Below are positions 54,853-63,376 of a DNA stretch of 64,000 bases, in pieces (within the stretch, counting starts at the first letter, position 1; each line of letters begins with the position of its first letter). The notes beneath the pieces were generated by a model that saw only the letters and a program-made list of their open reading frames with translations, ran no database searches and had not been told where the DNA came from. The stretch is from Kroppenstedtia guangzhouensis (GTDB lineage: Bacteria; Bacillota; Bacilli; Thermoactinomycetales; DSM-45169). The stretch spans positions 68,792 through 132,791 of the forward strand of contig NZ_BMEX01000005.1 of assembly GCF_014637345.1 (NCBI RefSeq). Reading direction: 5' to 3'. Made by a program: the position numbers and the translations under genes.

Positions 54853-57177
54853 TCAAGAAGGGCCGGGTTTAACCTTCAGTTGATAAGATTTGCCGGCGTC
54901 GGCGGATCCTCCGCGAACCCGGAGATAGTAGGTTCCGGGAGCCAGCTCAAGATTCAGTTCGCCCTGTTTTCCCCCCTTGGACAGATGCTTTTCATCCAGG
55001 ACCTGCAGGCTTTCGTCGTAGAGCCACAAAGTGGTTTCCTCGGCTCCCCGGGGGATTCGGATTTGGATCGGGCTCTTCTCTGTTTGGGGAAGGAAAAGAA
55101 TGTACCAATCCTGATCCGCCTCTCCATCCAATCTTCCCTCCGTGGTTACGCCGGGTTGAAGAGGGGCGGCACGGGAAGAAGTATGATGAGTCTCTTGTGC
55201 ATCCCGGTTTTTCGATTCAAACCGGACCATGAGATTGTATGGGTTATCGATGAAGTTGGTTCCGTAATCGGACACCCGGACGTAGACACTTTCTTGCTTC
55301 ACCTTCATCCGGTACTCCTCCACTTTTCCTTCTGCCCCTTGATCCACCTTTTTTCCTTTCCAGGACCCTTCCCGTTGAATGAACAGAACAGGATCCCCCC
55401 GCGGGCTCCAAAGATCCACCCGGAGAGTCAGGCTGCCTTCTTCCGGAATATCCAGCCGGTACCAGTCGTAATCCCGTCGTTTGTGCAGGGTTCCCCTGAA
55501 CACACTGTATCCGGGCTTCACTTTGATATTGAAAGCATTCCACTGATGATCATTGTTTTCATATTCATCGGGTAGCGGCCGATACTGGTTCTCCAGGGTG
55601 TATTCCCAAGAGCGATCCCGGGAAGTGGAGTAACAGGCAATCACAGACCCGTGAGGGACCGTCACCCGGATCTGTTCCGCCTGTTCTCCTTCGTATTGGA
55701 CACGCTTTTTGCCTGCTGCCGTGATCTGCGCCGTCACCCTCGGAATCTTCCCGTCTCCCTTGAAGGTCAAGGTCAGCATTCCGTTGTGGGAAACTTCCAC
55801 CTCGAAGCAATCCCGATCCTCCGACCCCTCCAGCACACCCTGCACCACCTGATTGATCGAAAAAGGTGCCGCCTCTTCTTCACGGTCGTTGGATTCATGA
55901 ATATCTTCGAGAGGCTTTTGTGTCAGTGCCGCATGTACATCGATCAGTCCATAGCCATATTGCTGGTTCCAACGGTGACCTTTTTGGGGTTGGGCCGTCT
56001 GACGGATCAGATTTCGCACTTGCCCGGGAGTCTGATTCGGGTCCTTGCGGAGGATCAAGGCTGCCAAGGCTCCCACCTGGGGTGTGGCAAAGGAAGTGCC
56101 CGAATCCCTCCCAAATTTCCCCTCCAAGATGGCGGCCCGGATTCCCTCCCCCGGGGCCACCACATCGATCCCCGGTCCCCAGTTGGAAGTGGGCACCACC
56201 TTGCCCGCTGGACCGACGGAACCTACCCCGATCACCGTTGGAAAGGCGGCGGGATAGTAAATCGGACTGTTGTAAAGGATCTCACCTTCGGGATTGACAC
56301 TTGCGTTTCCTGCCGCCCCCACCACGACCGATCCAGACTCTTCAGCGTAAGCCACCGCATCAGCCATCGCTTCGGAATAAGTCCAACTCCCTTGAGCGAG
56401 AACAATCACACGTGCACCTCTGCGAACCGCCTCCCGAATCCCCTCGGAGGTGTAATAGACGTCACCGTCAGAACCATCGGACATCACTTTTACCGGCATC
56501 AGATGCAGACCAGTCAGCTCTCCCTTCCCTTCCCACCCTTTCCACACTTCGGCGACCACGCCGGCCACGTGGGTGCCATGACCCATGTTATCTTCGGGGG
56601 GCAAAGATGGATCCTTCAGATTCACTCCTTCCACGAGATAGGGCACCAGAGCCGGATGGTCCAGATCCACCCCTGTATCCACCACCGCCACTGTGACCGG
56701 CCGATTGGACTCTGTCTTTTTAAATTTTAAGGGGACTTTCCGCCATGCTTCATCTGCCCGGATCTGGCGGATATAATACATTCCCCTGTCTTGATCCCCG
56801 GCTCGGTGCTCCTCTTGCTTTTCCACTTTGTACTTCTGGTTGGGGTGGATAAACTCCACATTCACGTGGGAGGACCAATGATCCAACCACTCTTCTTCCT
56901 TGACCCCTCCTTTCAGGCGGACCAGCATATTGATCCCGCCTCCGTTTTCCCTACGGTGAAGCACATCCACGGTGCGAAGGAAAGCGGGATCCACTTGGTT
57001 TTCCTTCCATTTGATGACCCACTCCTTCTGCACCGTCTCTTTTCCTGTCTCCTGATTCCCTGGCGCAGGGTCAGGCCCGTCCCTTCCATCAGGTTCCGTA
57101 CAACCGGTGACCAGGAGAAGGAACAAGATCCCGACCGCGGCCAACCAACCTGTTCTGTTCATCCCGTTCATCCCCAT
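54853..57177 (-). CDS. Subtilisin-like S8 serine protease, lipoprotein
   Basis: 774 residues. Signal peptide with lipobox VTGC (Cys26), a pro-region with WVIKWKEN and EFIHPNQKYKVE, then the S8 domain: Asp167 in VVDTGVD, His200 in GHGTHVAG, Asn291 in GAAGNASV, Ser362 in SGTSFATP. C-terminal half: repeated PPC-like beta domains (YENNDHQWNAFNIK, RSPIQIRIPRGA-type stretches; end LAPGTYYLRVRGGS). An extracellular membrane-anchored protease; substrate unknown. Start MGMNGMNRTG; an ATG five codons in has GGGG nine bases ahead and is a good alternative. Divergent from the LCP gene. Confidence 0.92.
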   Translation of the reverse strand: MGMNGMNRTGWLAAVGILFLLLVTGCTEPDGRDGPDPAPGNQETGKETVQKEWVIKWKENQVDPAFLRTVDVLHRRENGGGINMLVRLKGGVKEEEWLDHWSSHVNVEFIHPNQKYKVEKQEEHRAGDQDRGMYYIRQIRADEAWRKVPLKFKKTESNRPVTVAVVDTGVDLDHPALVPYLVEGVNLKDPSLPPEDNMGHGTHVAGVVAEVWKGWEGKGELTGLHLMPVKVMSDGSDGDVYYTSEGIREAVRRGARVIVLAQGSWTYSEAMADAVAYAEESGSVVVGAAGNASVNPEGEILYNSPIYYPAAFPTVIGVGSVGPAGKVVPTSNWGPGIDVVAPGEGIRAAILEGKFGRDSGTSFATPQVGALAALILRKDPNQTPGQVRNLIRQTAQPQKGHRWNQQYGYGLIDVHAALTQKPLEDIHESNDREEEAAPFSINQVVQGVLEGSEDRDCFEVEVSHNGMLTLTFKGDGKIPRVTAQITAAGKKRVQYEGEQAEQIRVTVPHGSVIACYSTSRDRSWEYTLENQYRPLPDEYENNDHQWNAFNIKVKPGYSVFRGTLHKRRDYDWYRLDIPEEGSLTLRVDLWSPRGDPVLFIQREGSWKGKKVDQGAEGKVEEYRMKVKQESVYVRVSDYGTNFIDNPYNLMVRFESKNRDAQETHHTSSRAAPLQPGVTTEGRLDGEADQDWYILFLPQTEKSPIQIRIPRGAEETTLWLYDESLQVLDEKHLSKGGKQGELNLELAPGTYYLRVRGGSADAGKSYQLKVKPGPS

Positions 57178-57275
57178 CCCGTCGGCTCTGTTAAATTCAG
57201 CTTACCATGAATCGGAATGGAATGGGGGATTCGAACCATAATAAGAAGATGAGGCAATGGGAGAGGTGATCTGCG

Positions 57276-58235
57276 TTGGGAAATACCAAACGCTCGGTTT
57301 TTCTGTTTTTGATCCTGATCATCGGGGTCTCGGCTCTTCTGTGGTTGAGCCAGTTTCGGATGAATCCGGCCCCAAAGGAGAAAAACCAGCCTTCGGACAC
57401 CATCACTCCCTGGACAAAACAGAGGATACTCTCTCCACCCGAGTCCCGGCTTCCTTCCCCCGTCGGTCAACCCGTCAGCCTGCTGTTGATCGGAGTGGAC
57501 CAACGCAAGCGAGATGTGGGTAGGGCTGATGCCCTGATGGTGGTCACGCTCAACCCCTCCCGGAAAACAGTGAAGGTGCTCAACATTCCACGTGACAGTA
57601 AAACCCGCCTCGTGTTAAGCGATGGGTCTCACCGGGAGGATAAGATCAATCATGCTTATTCCCTCGGTAACGGAGTTCCCTCCACTGTCCGCACAGTAGA
57701 GCAATTTTTAACACTTCCCATTCACCATTATGTGAAAGTCAACTTCTCCGGCTTTCGCAAGGTGGTCGACCTGTTCGGAGGTGTGGATGTCAAAGTGAGC
57801 CGCAGCTTCTCCTATAAGGGGCACCATTTTAAAAGGGGTCCCATGAGACTGAACGGGTCCCAGGCCTTGGCTTACGTCAGGGACCGGACAGGGGGAAACG
57901 ATTATGACCGGCATGAACGACAGCAACAGGTGATGAAAAGTTTGTGGAAAAAAGGAACCGAATGGTCCACCCTTTTAAAAATGGATGATCTGTACCACGT
58001 CATTCAAAATCATGTCACAACAGATCTCAGCTTGCAGGATACGTGGCGCCTCTTTCGCACCCTGCGCAATATCCGGGAAGAAAACGTGGAGGTGCTTCAC
58101 TTGTCCGGAACCGATCAATGGACACCCCATTATTATATGATCGTGCCCGAAAAAGAGCGTCGTCGGGTCGGTCAAGCCCTGCGGGAGCACCTGGAACTGA
58201 AAAGAGCTCCGGATTCTGTGTCACACAGGCCTTAA
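57276..58235 (+). CDS. LytR-CpsA-Psr (LCP) family phosphotransferase
   Basis: 319 residues, plus strand. Membrane anchor (VFLFLILIIGVSALLWLS), then the LCP domain: LLLIGVDQRKRDVGRADALM, NIPRDSKTRLV, INHAYSLGN, VDVKVSRSF and YVRDRTGGNDYDRHERQQQV with the conserved Arg and Asp residues that hold the pyrophosphate lipid. Attaches wall teichoic acid or similar polymers to peptidoglycan. Start TTG after GAGGTGATC. In B. subtilis lytR lies beside yvyE and tagO; here yvyE also follows. Confidence 0.93.
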   Translation: MGNTKRSVFLFLILIIGVSALLWLSQFRMNPAPKEKNQPSDTITPWTKQRILSPPESRLPSPVGQPVSLLLIGVDQRKRDVGRADALMVVTLNPSRKTVKVLNIPRDSKTRLVLSDGSHREDKINHAYSLGNGVPSTVRTVEQFLTLPIHHYVKVNFSGFRKVVDLFGGVDVKVSRSFSYKGHHFKRGPMRLNGSQALAYVRDRTGGNDYDRHERQQQVMKSLWKKGTEWSTLLKMDDLYHVIQNHVTTDLSLQDTWRLFRTLRNIREENVEVLHLSGTDQWTPHYYMIVPEKERRRVGQALREHLELKRAPDSVSHRP

Positions 58236-58248
58236 AGGCCTGTTTTTT
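58225..58248 (+). terminator. Intrinsic terminator after the LCP gene
   Basis: ACAGGCCTT-AAGGCCTGT then TTTTTT. The LCP stop codon lies inside the stem. Confidence 0.9.
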
Positions 58249-58585
58249 GTACCTCTCCCTTGGGACGACCTCCACCGTAATACGGTATTTTCCCGGTTCC
58301 GATGGACTTTTTCACACTGTCTCCGGTATCATGATAATGGCGTCGATAGAACAACAGATGATTCCACCTGATCATCCCCTCTGTGGGCGGATCACGCAAA
58401 AGAACTTTTCCCCGGATGGCCGTCTCCGGCTCCACCCCGGCCAAAATCCACCTCCATCCCGGCCCCGCTGTTCCTGTAGCCGTACGCTCCTCACATCTTT
58501 TCCCATCTTTGGAATCGAGAGATATCCAGGGGAGCTGTTGGATCAGACACGCTTCATAAACAGGTGAAATGCCGATGGCATACAA
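58232..58585 (-). CDS. Possible small hypothetical protein (weak)
   Basis: 117 codons starting at TTG six bases after AAAGGATGG, ending at a TAA inside the LCP terminator. The N-terminus is mildly hydrophobic (LYAIGISPVYEACLIQQLPW), the remainder basic and glycine-rich. No family. It may be a chance frame, but the ribosome site, and the absence of any gene on the other strand between 58236 and 58747, keep it open. Confidence 0.3.
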   Translation of the reverse strand: MYAIGISPVYEACLIQQLPWISLDSKDGKRCEERTATGTAGPGWRWILAGVEPETAIRGKVLLRDPPTEGMIRWNHLLFYRRHYHDTGDSVKKSIGTGKIPYYGGGRPKGEVQKTGL

Positions 58586-58747
58586 AAGAATCCATCCTTT
58601 CAGCGGACAAGCATCCGTTAATGATTCAAAGAATACACAGGAAGAATCCAATTGACCACCCCTTCGACAAAGGTTGCCAAAAGATTTTTTCCTGTTCACT
58701 CCAAAACCGAAGGTTACCCCCACTTCGACAAGAGAGGAGGCATTCCG
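58249..58747. other. 500-base region between LCP and yvyE genes
   Basis: No plus-strand gene. A minus-strand frame with a fair ribosome site is listed as a weak candidate. Confidence 0.4.
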
Positions 58748-59386
58748 TTGCAAAAACCATCCCAATATTACACGGTGAAGGGGGCTGGACAAGCGGAGAT
58801 CCACATCCAGAAATCGCGGTTTATCTGCCATGTGAACCGTATCGAAACAGAAGAGGAAGCCGTCGCCTGGATCTCCGAGATCTCCAAGCGCCACTGGGAT
58901 GCCACCCATAACTGTTATGCCTACTCCGTGTTGGCGGAGAGTAAAACAGAGAAATCCTCCGACGACGGAGAACCCGCCGGCACGGCAGGCCGCCCCATCC
59001 TGGAAGTGATCAAGGCCCGGGAGCTGGTCAACACCGCTGTGGTGGTCACCCGTTACTTCGGAGGAATCAAACTGGGGGCCGGGGGGTTAATCCGCGCATA
59101 CAGTCAATCAGCCTCCACCGGTTTGGATGCTGCCGGGACTCTGAACTGGGTGCTACACAGCCGGGTGGAGATTACGGTGGACTACCCTGCCATGGGAAAA
59201 GTGGAGCACGCACTCCGATCGATGGAGGTTGAGGTAGAATCCCCCCGATTCGACGATCAGGTTCACTGGAGAATCTGGGTTCCCGTCGGTCAGGAAACAT
59301 CCATTAGAGAGCTGGTGGCGGAGCTGACCGGCGGCCGGGGACGGGTCGCCGTCAGAGGAGAGGAACATCGCCCCTTGGAAAAGTAA
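58748..59386 (+). CDS. yvyE: YigZ/YvyE family (IMPACT-type) protein
   Basis: 212 residues. N-terminal UPF0029 domain: IHIQKSRFICHVNRIETEEE, WDATHNCYAYSV, SSDDGEPAGTAGRPIL and VVVTRYFGGIKLGAGGLIRA are diagnostic; the C-terminal half is the small ferredoxin-like domain. Members bind translation factors or ribosomes; the role is not well defined. Start TTG with GAGGAGG eight bases ahead; the longer frame is not needed. Confidence 0.93.
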   Translation: MQKPSQYYTVKGAGQAEIHIQKSRFICHVNRIETEEEAVAWISEISKRHWDATHNCYAYSVLAESKTEKSSDDGEPAGTAGRPILEVIKARELVNTAVVVTRYFGGIKLGAGGLIRAYSQSASTGLDAAGTLNWVLHSRVEITVDYPAMGKVEHALRSMEVEVESPRFDDQVHWRIWVPVGQETSIRELVAELTGGRGRVAVRGEEHRPLEK

Positions 59387-59387
59387 A

Positions 59388-59436
59388 ACAACCCTCCTCG
59401 GCACTCATCCAATGTGCAGGGGAGGGTTTGGTTTGT
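59388..59436. terminator. Shared terminator between yvyE and metQ
   Basis: AACCCTCCTCGGCAC...GTGCaGGGGAGGGTT with T-rich or A-rich flanks serves both convergent genes. Confidence 0.75.
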
Positions 59437-60246
59437 TCAGAATGCCGGAACCACGGCACCTTTATATTTTTTCTCAATAAACTGGGCCACTTTGGGAGAG
59501 GTAAGTGCTTCAGCCAATTCTTGGATCGCTTTGTCCTTCTCTTTCCCCCCTTTGACCGCCAGGACGTTGACATAGGGGGAATCCTTTCCTTCGATGATCA
59601 GAGCATCCTTCAGAGGGTTCAATTTGGCCTGAAGTGCATAGTTGGTGTTGATCGCCGCCAAGTCCACTTGATCCAGCACCCGGGGAAGTGTGGCCGCTTC
59701 CAGAGGTTTAAACTTCAGCTTTTTGGGATTGCCGGTGATATCCTTGATCGATTTTTCCCCTTCGCCCTTCTTCAACTCGATCAAACCCTCATGTTCCAAC
59801 AGAAGCAAAACCCGTGTCACCTCACTGGTTCCATTAGGCAGAGCGATGGTGGAACCCTCTTTCAGTTGGGAAATTTCCTTGATCTTTTCGGAGTAGACAC
59901 CGATGGGTTCAATATGGACTCCGACCACCTTTTTCAAGTGCCAGCCCCGTTCTTTATTGGTGGTCTCCATCCATGGAATATGTTGAAAAAAATTTGCATC
60001 CAACTGCCCCTCTTCGACCCCTTTGTTGGGAGTGACATAATCCTGAAACACTTTCACCTCCAGCTGAATCCCCTTTTTCTCCAAATCCGGCTTCACCTGA
60101 TCCAGAATTTCAGCGTGGGGAACCTGGGAGGCACCCACTTTGAGGATCTGTTTTCCGTCTTTTCCTCCTGCTTCTTGGTCTCCGCAAGCAGTCAGAGCAA
60201 GGGCCAGGGAAAAGGTCAAAAACAACAACGACCATCTTTTTCTCAT
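59437..60246 (-). CDS. metQ: Methionine-binding lipoprotein MetQ
   Basis: 269 residues. Signal peptide with lipobox LALTAC, then the NlpA family body: VGASQVPHAEILDQVKPDLE, DYVTPNKGVEEGQLDANFFQ, LPNGTSEVTRVLLLL, and VDLAAINTNYALQA. Captures methionine (often D- and L-forms) outside the cell for MetNI. Start is the second ATG, seven bases after GGAGG. Last gene of metNIQ. Confidence 0.95.
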   Translation of the reverse strand: MRKRWSLLFLTFSLALALTACGDQEAGGKDGKQILKVGASQVPHAEILDQVKPDLEKKGIQLEVKVFQDYVTPNKGVEEGQLDANFFQHIPWMETTNKERGWHLKKVVGVHIEPIGVYSEKIKEISQLKEGSTIALPNGTSEVTRVLLLLEHEGLIELKKGEGEKSIKDITGNPKKLKFKPLEAATLPRVLDQVDLAAINTNYALQAKLNPLKDALIIEGKDSPYVNVLAVKGGKEKDKAIQELAEALTSPKVAQFIEKKYKGAVVPAF

Positions 60247-60263
60247 GTTCATCCCTCCGTTTA

Positions 60264-60920
60264 TTACCGCTTATCCAGACGCCGGGATATCCAGTCTCCG
60301 CACCATTGAACCAACTGGACCATCAGGATCAGGAGGATCCCGCAGACATACAGCATGCCGTCGTTAAAAGATTGAAAGCCATACCGAAAAGCGGCATCCC
60401 CGAGGCCACCGCCGCCGACCACACCGGCCATCGCGGAGAAACTGATCAAAGTGACGCAGGTGACGGTCAGTCCCGAGACCAAAGCCGGAGTCGCTTCCGG
60501 GATCAGGACATATCTTACGACCTGAAGGCGGGTTGTTCCCACGGATCGGGCCGCCTCCACCACCCCTTTGTCCACTTCCCGCAAGGCGGTTTCCACCATT
60601 CTGGCGTAAAAAGGAGCTGCTCCGGCAATCAAGGGGATGGTGGCCGCAGTCGGCCCCAGGCTGGTCCCCACCAAAAACTCTGCCAAGGGAAACAGAAACA
60701 GTACCAACACAATAAAAGGAACCGCCCGAAAGATATTCACAAATCCGGACACTATTTTTTGCAACCAGGGCAGATCCCAGAGATTCCCCCGCTCGGTCAC
60801 CACCAACAGGACTCCCAGCGGAATCCCAAACAGGGCCGTAAAAAATGTGGAAATTCCCACCATATAAGCGGTCTCTCCCGTAGCTTGCCACACAGCCGGC
60901 CAATCCACTTCATGAAACAA
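60264..60920 (-). CDS. metI: Methionine ABC transporter permease MetI
   Basis: 218 residues with five membrane helices and the EAA-like loop VDKGVVEAARSVGTTRLQVV. The start is taken as the TTG (LFHEVDW) nine bases after GGAGG, which leaves an 11-base overlap with metN and the usual length; an ATG at 60947 has a poor site. Confidence 0.95.
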   Translation of the reverse strand: MFHEVDWPAVWQATGETAYMVGISTFFTALFGIPLGVLLVVTERGNLWDLPWLQKIVSGFVNIFRAVPFIVLVLFLFPLAEFLVGTSLGPTAATIPLIAGAAPFYARMVETALREVDKGVVEAARSVGTTRLQVVRYVLIPEATPALVSGLTVTCVTLISFSAMAGVVGGGGLGDAAFRYGFQSFNDGMLYVCGILLILMVQLVQWCGDWISRRLDKR

Positions 60921-61920
60921 GTGCCTTCCCCTCCACCAATTCAACATATTCCCTGATCCGGTTCAGGAGATGATTCACATCCCCCGGGTCCCCGCCGATT
61001 TGGAATGAGATCCGCCCGTTTTCCTCCAGTTCACCATCCAGGATCCGGACAGTCACCCGGGAGTTGCCGACAACATCGCTCAGAATTTTCCATACTTGAT
61101 CCCAGCGGGAAAAATCACAACGGATCACGATGCTCCTTTCAGGGGAAAGGGAATCCTCTCCTCCCACCCCTTCAACCCGCAGTTGACGGACAAATTGGCG
61201 CGTCAGGGGATGGCTGGGTTGATGGAATACCGAACCAACATCCCCGGATTCCACGATCCGTCCCTCATCCATCACTGCCACCCGCCGGCAGATGGACTGC
61301 ACCACACTCATTTCGTGAGTGATCAACAGCAGAGAGATGCCGGTGTCCCGGTTAATCTCCTTCAGCAGTTCCAAAATGGAGGAGGTTGTCTCCGGGTCGA
61401 GGGCTGATGTGGCCTCGTCACACAGAAGCACACGGGGATCATTGGCCAATGCCCTTGCAATGCCGACCCGCTGTTTTTGGCCTCCGGAAAGTTGAGCGGG
61501 GTAGGCTTCCGCCCGGTCTGCCAGACCCACCCGCTCCAAGAGATCGTCCACTTTGCGACGAATTTCCTGTTTCGGCCGGCCCGCCACTTCCAGAGGAAAG
61601 GACACATTCTCCCGGACCGTGCGCGACCAGAGTAGATTGAAATGTTGGAAGATCATACCTATTTTTGTTCTGGCAGCCCGCAGTTCCCTTTCCCCGAGAC
61701 TGGAGATCACCTGTCCGTTCACCACAACCTCTCCACTTGTCGGGATCTCCAATCCGTTCACCAGACGCAACAGGGTGCTTTTACCTGCACCGCTGCGACC
61801 GACGATCCCGAAGATCTCACCTTTTTCAACCTCCAGATCCACATCGATCAATGCCTGAACCGTCTGTGAATCTCTCCGGGAAAAGGTTTTATTCACTCTC
61901 TTCAGTTGAATCAATGACAT
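60910..61920 (-). CDS. metN: Methionine ABC transporter ATPase MetN
   Basis: 336 residues. Walker A GRSGAGKST, GMIFQHFNLLWSRTV, signature LSGGQKQRVGIARA, Walker B VLLCDEATSALDPETT, switch LLLITHEMSVV, and a C-terminal ACT-like NIL domain (about 260-336) that binds methionine and turns transport off. Start ATG of MSLIQLK, with GGTGGTG in front; the third codon TTG fits that site better. First gene of metNIQ, behind a SAM riboswitch. Confidence 0.96.
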   Translation of the reverse strand: MSLIQLKRVNKTFSRRDSQTVQALIDVDLEVEKGEIFGIVGRSGAGKSTLLRLVNGLEIPTSGEVVVNGQVISSLGERELRAARTKIGMIFQHFNLLWSRTVRENVSFPLEVAGRPKQEIRRKVDDLLERVGLADRAEAYPAQLSGGQKQRVGIARALANDPRVLLCDEATSALDPETTSSILELLKEINRDTGISLLLITHEMSVVQSICRRVAVMDEGRIVESGDVGSVFHQPSHPLTRQFVRQLRVEGVGGEDSLSPERSIVIRCDFSRWDQVWKILSDVVGNSRVTVRILDGELEENGRISFQIGGDPGDVNHLLNRIREYVELVEGKALVS

Positions 61921-61931
61921 CACCACCCAAT

Positions 61932-61965
61932 AGAAAAAGTCCTTTCCACAGATGTAGAAAGGACC
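61932..61965 (-). terminator. Riboswitch-controlled terminator of metNIQ
   Basis: On the minus strand GTCCTTTC-tacatctgtg-GAAAGGAC then TTTTT, ending 13 bases before metN. Confidence 0.85.
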
Positions 61966-61984
61966 GATTCGCTCATCACAGATC

Positions 61985-62099
61985 CTTCCTCTCATCTGTC
62001 AGAGTCCTCAAGCTCTGCAGGAATTGGCACCTTAACCGCAGGGTGCGGTCGGTTGCCGGGTTTCATCGGGCCAGTCCCTCCACCTCTCTTGATAAGAGA
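61985..62099 (-). promoter_or_regulatory. SAM-I (S-box) riboswitch
   Basis: The minus strand reads CTTATCAAGAGAGGTGGAGG, then GACTGGCCCGATGAAACCCG and GCAACC, the invariant S-box core, and closes with a P1-like GACAGATGAGAG. With the terminator that follows, SAM binding should stop transcription of metNIQ, so the importer is made when SAM is low. Confidence 0.96.
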
Positions 62100-62127
62100 A
62101 AGCGATGTATTCAAATGTTCAGATGTG

Positions 62128-62156
62128 ATCATACCACGGCCTTCGAATCACGTCAA
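62128..62156 (-). promoter_or_regulatory. metNIQ promoter
   Basis: Minus strand: -35 TTGACG (62151-62156), 17-base spacer, -10 TATGAT (62128-62133), 30 bases upstream of the riboswitch. Confidence 0.8.
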
Positions 62157-62286
62157 CAGAAGATATTTCCTTCCCGTTCGCTTTATTTTCGTCTACCCTT
62201 CCCACTCATCTATTTCGGATGTTTTTCGGGAGATTACAATTACTTTACATTTGCGCAGGGAATCACTAAACTCAAGGCCGATCTCT

Positions 62287-62292
62287 TATAAT
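62287..62292 (+). promoter_or_regulatory. -10 box of the small membrane protein gene
   Basis: TATAAT on the plus strand, 34 bases before the ATG at 62326. The -35 is unclear. Confidence 0.5.
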
Positions 62293-62325
62293 AGAATTAT
62301 CAAGAGGGTATGGGAGGTGCCCCGG

Positions 62326-62436
62326 ATGAACACACCCGCAGTTGGCAAACCTTTCTGGTTGGGCATTTTCAACGCAGCGTTTTTGAGTATCCCGCTGTGG
62401 TTGCTCTTTTATTTGTCCCTGCGTTTGATGTTCTAA
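62326..62436 (+). CDS. 36-residue membrane peptide
   Basis: MNTPAVGKPFWLGIFNAAFL, then SIPLWLLFYLSLRLMF: one hydrophobic helix with aromatic residues. The ATG has GGGAGGTG nine bases ahead, an exact ribosome site, and a TATAAT box upstream; a terminator follows at 62501. No family recognised. A single-helix peptide of this kind may assist a larger membrane complex, but this is inference. Confidence 0.65.
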   Translation: MNTPAVGKPFWLGIFNAAFLSIPLWLLFYLSLRLMF

Positions 62437-62500
62437 AGGGAACCATCCCATACCGTGCTCCAGATGCTTCCTGTTCCCATTCCATATCAATCATCGCAAA

Positions 62501-62530
62501 AGGGTTGCCGTGATCGGCAACCCTCTTTTT
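62501..62530. terminator. Shared terminator of the peptide and sugar transferase genes
   Basis: GGGTTGCC-gtgat-cGGCAACCC with TCTTTTT on the plus side and TTTT on the minus side. Confidence 0.85.
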
Positions 62531-62537
62531 GAGGCCT

Positions 62538-63188
62538 TTATCTGGCACCGCTTCCCGACAGAACCACCCAGACTGTCCGCCACAAAATTTTCATGTCCAA
62601 GGCAAAGGATTGGCTGCGGATATAGTACATATCCATCTGGAATTTTTCCTCCGGAGTCGCCTCATAGCCTCCGTTCACCTGTGCCCATCCAGTCAATCCC
62701 GGTTTCACTGACAGGCGCTGCTTAAACCCCGGAATCTCCCGGGAAAATTTTTCGGTAAAAACATGCCGCTCCGGCCGGGGACCGATCAAACTCATATCCC
62801 CCCGCAGCACATTGATCAACTGGGGAACCTCATCAATCCGGGTCTTACGGATGAACTTTCCGACGCGTGTGACCCGGGGATCATTTTTAGTCGCCCATTG
62901 CGGTCCATTTTTCTCCGCATCAATCCGCATGGAACGCAATTTGAACACATGAAAACGACTCCCGTTTAGCCCCACTCTCTCCTGTGAATAAAAAATGGGG
63001 CCCTTGGATTCCAACCGGATCGCAATCGCCGTCAAAACCAACACCGGAAGAATAAAGATGAGCAGGGCAATGGAGAAAACCACTTCAAACCCTCTCTTGA
63101 ACAAGGGATAAAAACGGGTTGTCGTATAAGGCGAACTCTCGGTTCGCGCCCTCAGATCGTTTTCGTAAGCCACCGCTTTGGAACGCAT
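62538..63188 (-). CDS. Undecaprenyl-phosphate sugar phosphotransferase (bacterial sugar transferase)
   Basis: 216 residues. One membrane-associated N-terminal helix (VVFSIALLIFILPVLVLTAI), then the PGT catalytic core: FYSQERVGLNGSRFHVFKLR, SMRIDAEKNG, RKTRIDEVPQLINVLRGDMS, LIGPRPERH and KPGLTGWAQVNGG. Starts exopolysaccharide or glycan synthesis by linking a sugar phosphate to lipid carrier. It is of the small PglC-like type without the extra N-terminal membrane domain of WcaJ. ATG with AGGAG ten bases ahead. Confidence 0.93.
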   Translation of the reverse strand: MRSKAVAYENDLRARTESSPYTTTRFYPLFKRGFEVVFSIALLIFILPVLVLTAIAIRLESKGPIFYSQERVGLNGSRFHVFKLRSMRIDAEKNGPQWATKNDPRVTRVGKFIRKTRIDEVPQLINVLRGDMSLIGPRPERHVFTEKFSREIPGFKQRLSVKPGLTGWAQVNGGYEATPEEKFQMDMYYIRSQSFALDMKILWRTVWVVLSGSGAR

Positions 63189-63376
63189 CCGCAAACCACT
63201 CCTGCCGTATGATGATTCCGTTGGGTCGGTTTATGGATGAAATATATTACAGTTCTTTTACAACCGAATTCTGTACTGCTGTCAAACGCCGTTTCAATCT
63301 GTTACTCAGTATACTGCAGATGCCCCGGTTTTACAATAGATCGGAACATCTATTTTACACAAAGATTACAGAGATG

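Noticed and set aside
57220-57250. GGTTCGAATCCCCC on the minus strand, resembling a tRNA T-arm
   Set aside because: The T-stem does not pair on its 5' side and no acceptor, D or anticodon arms are present; the sequence lies in the short divergent promoter region between the protease and LCP genes.
58232-58909. A 225-codon minus-strand frame crossing into yvyE
   Set aside because: Its N-terminal half is opposite the certain yvyE gene; only a shorter version starting at 58585 is kept, with low confidence.
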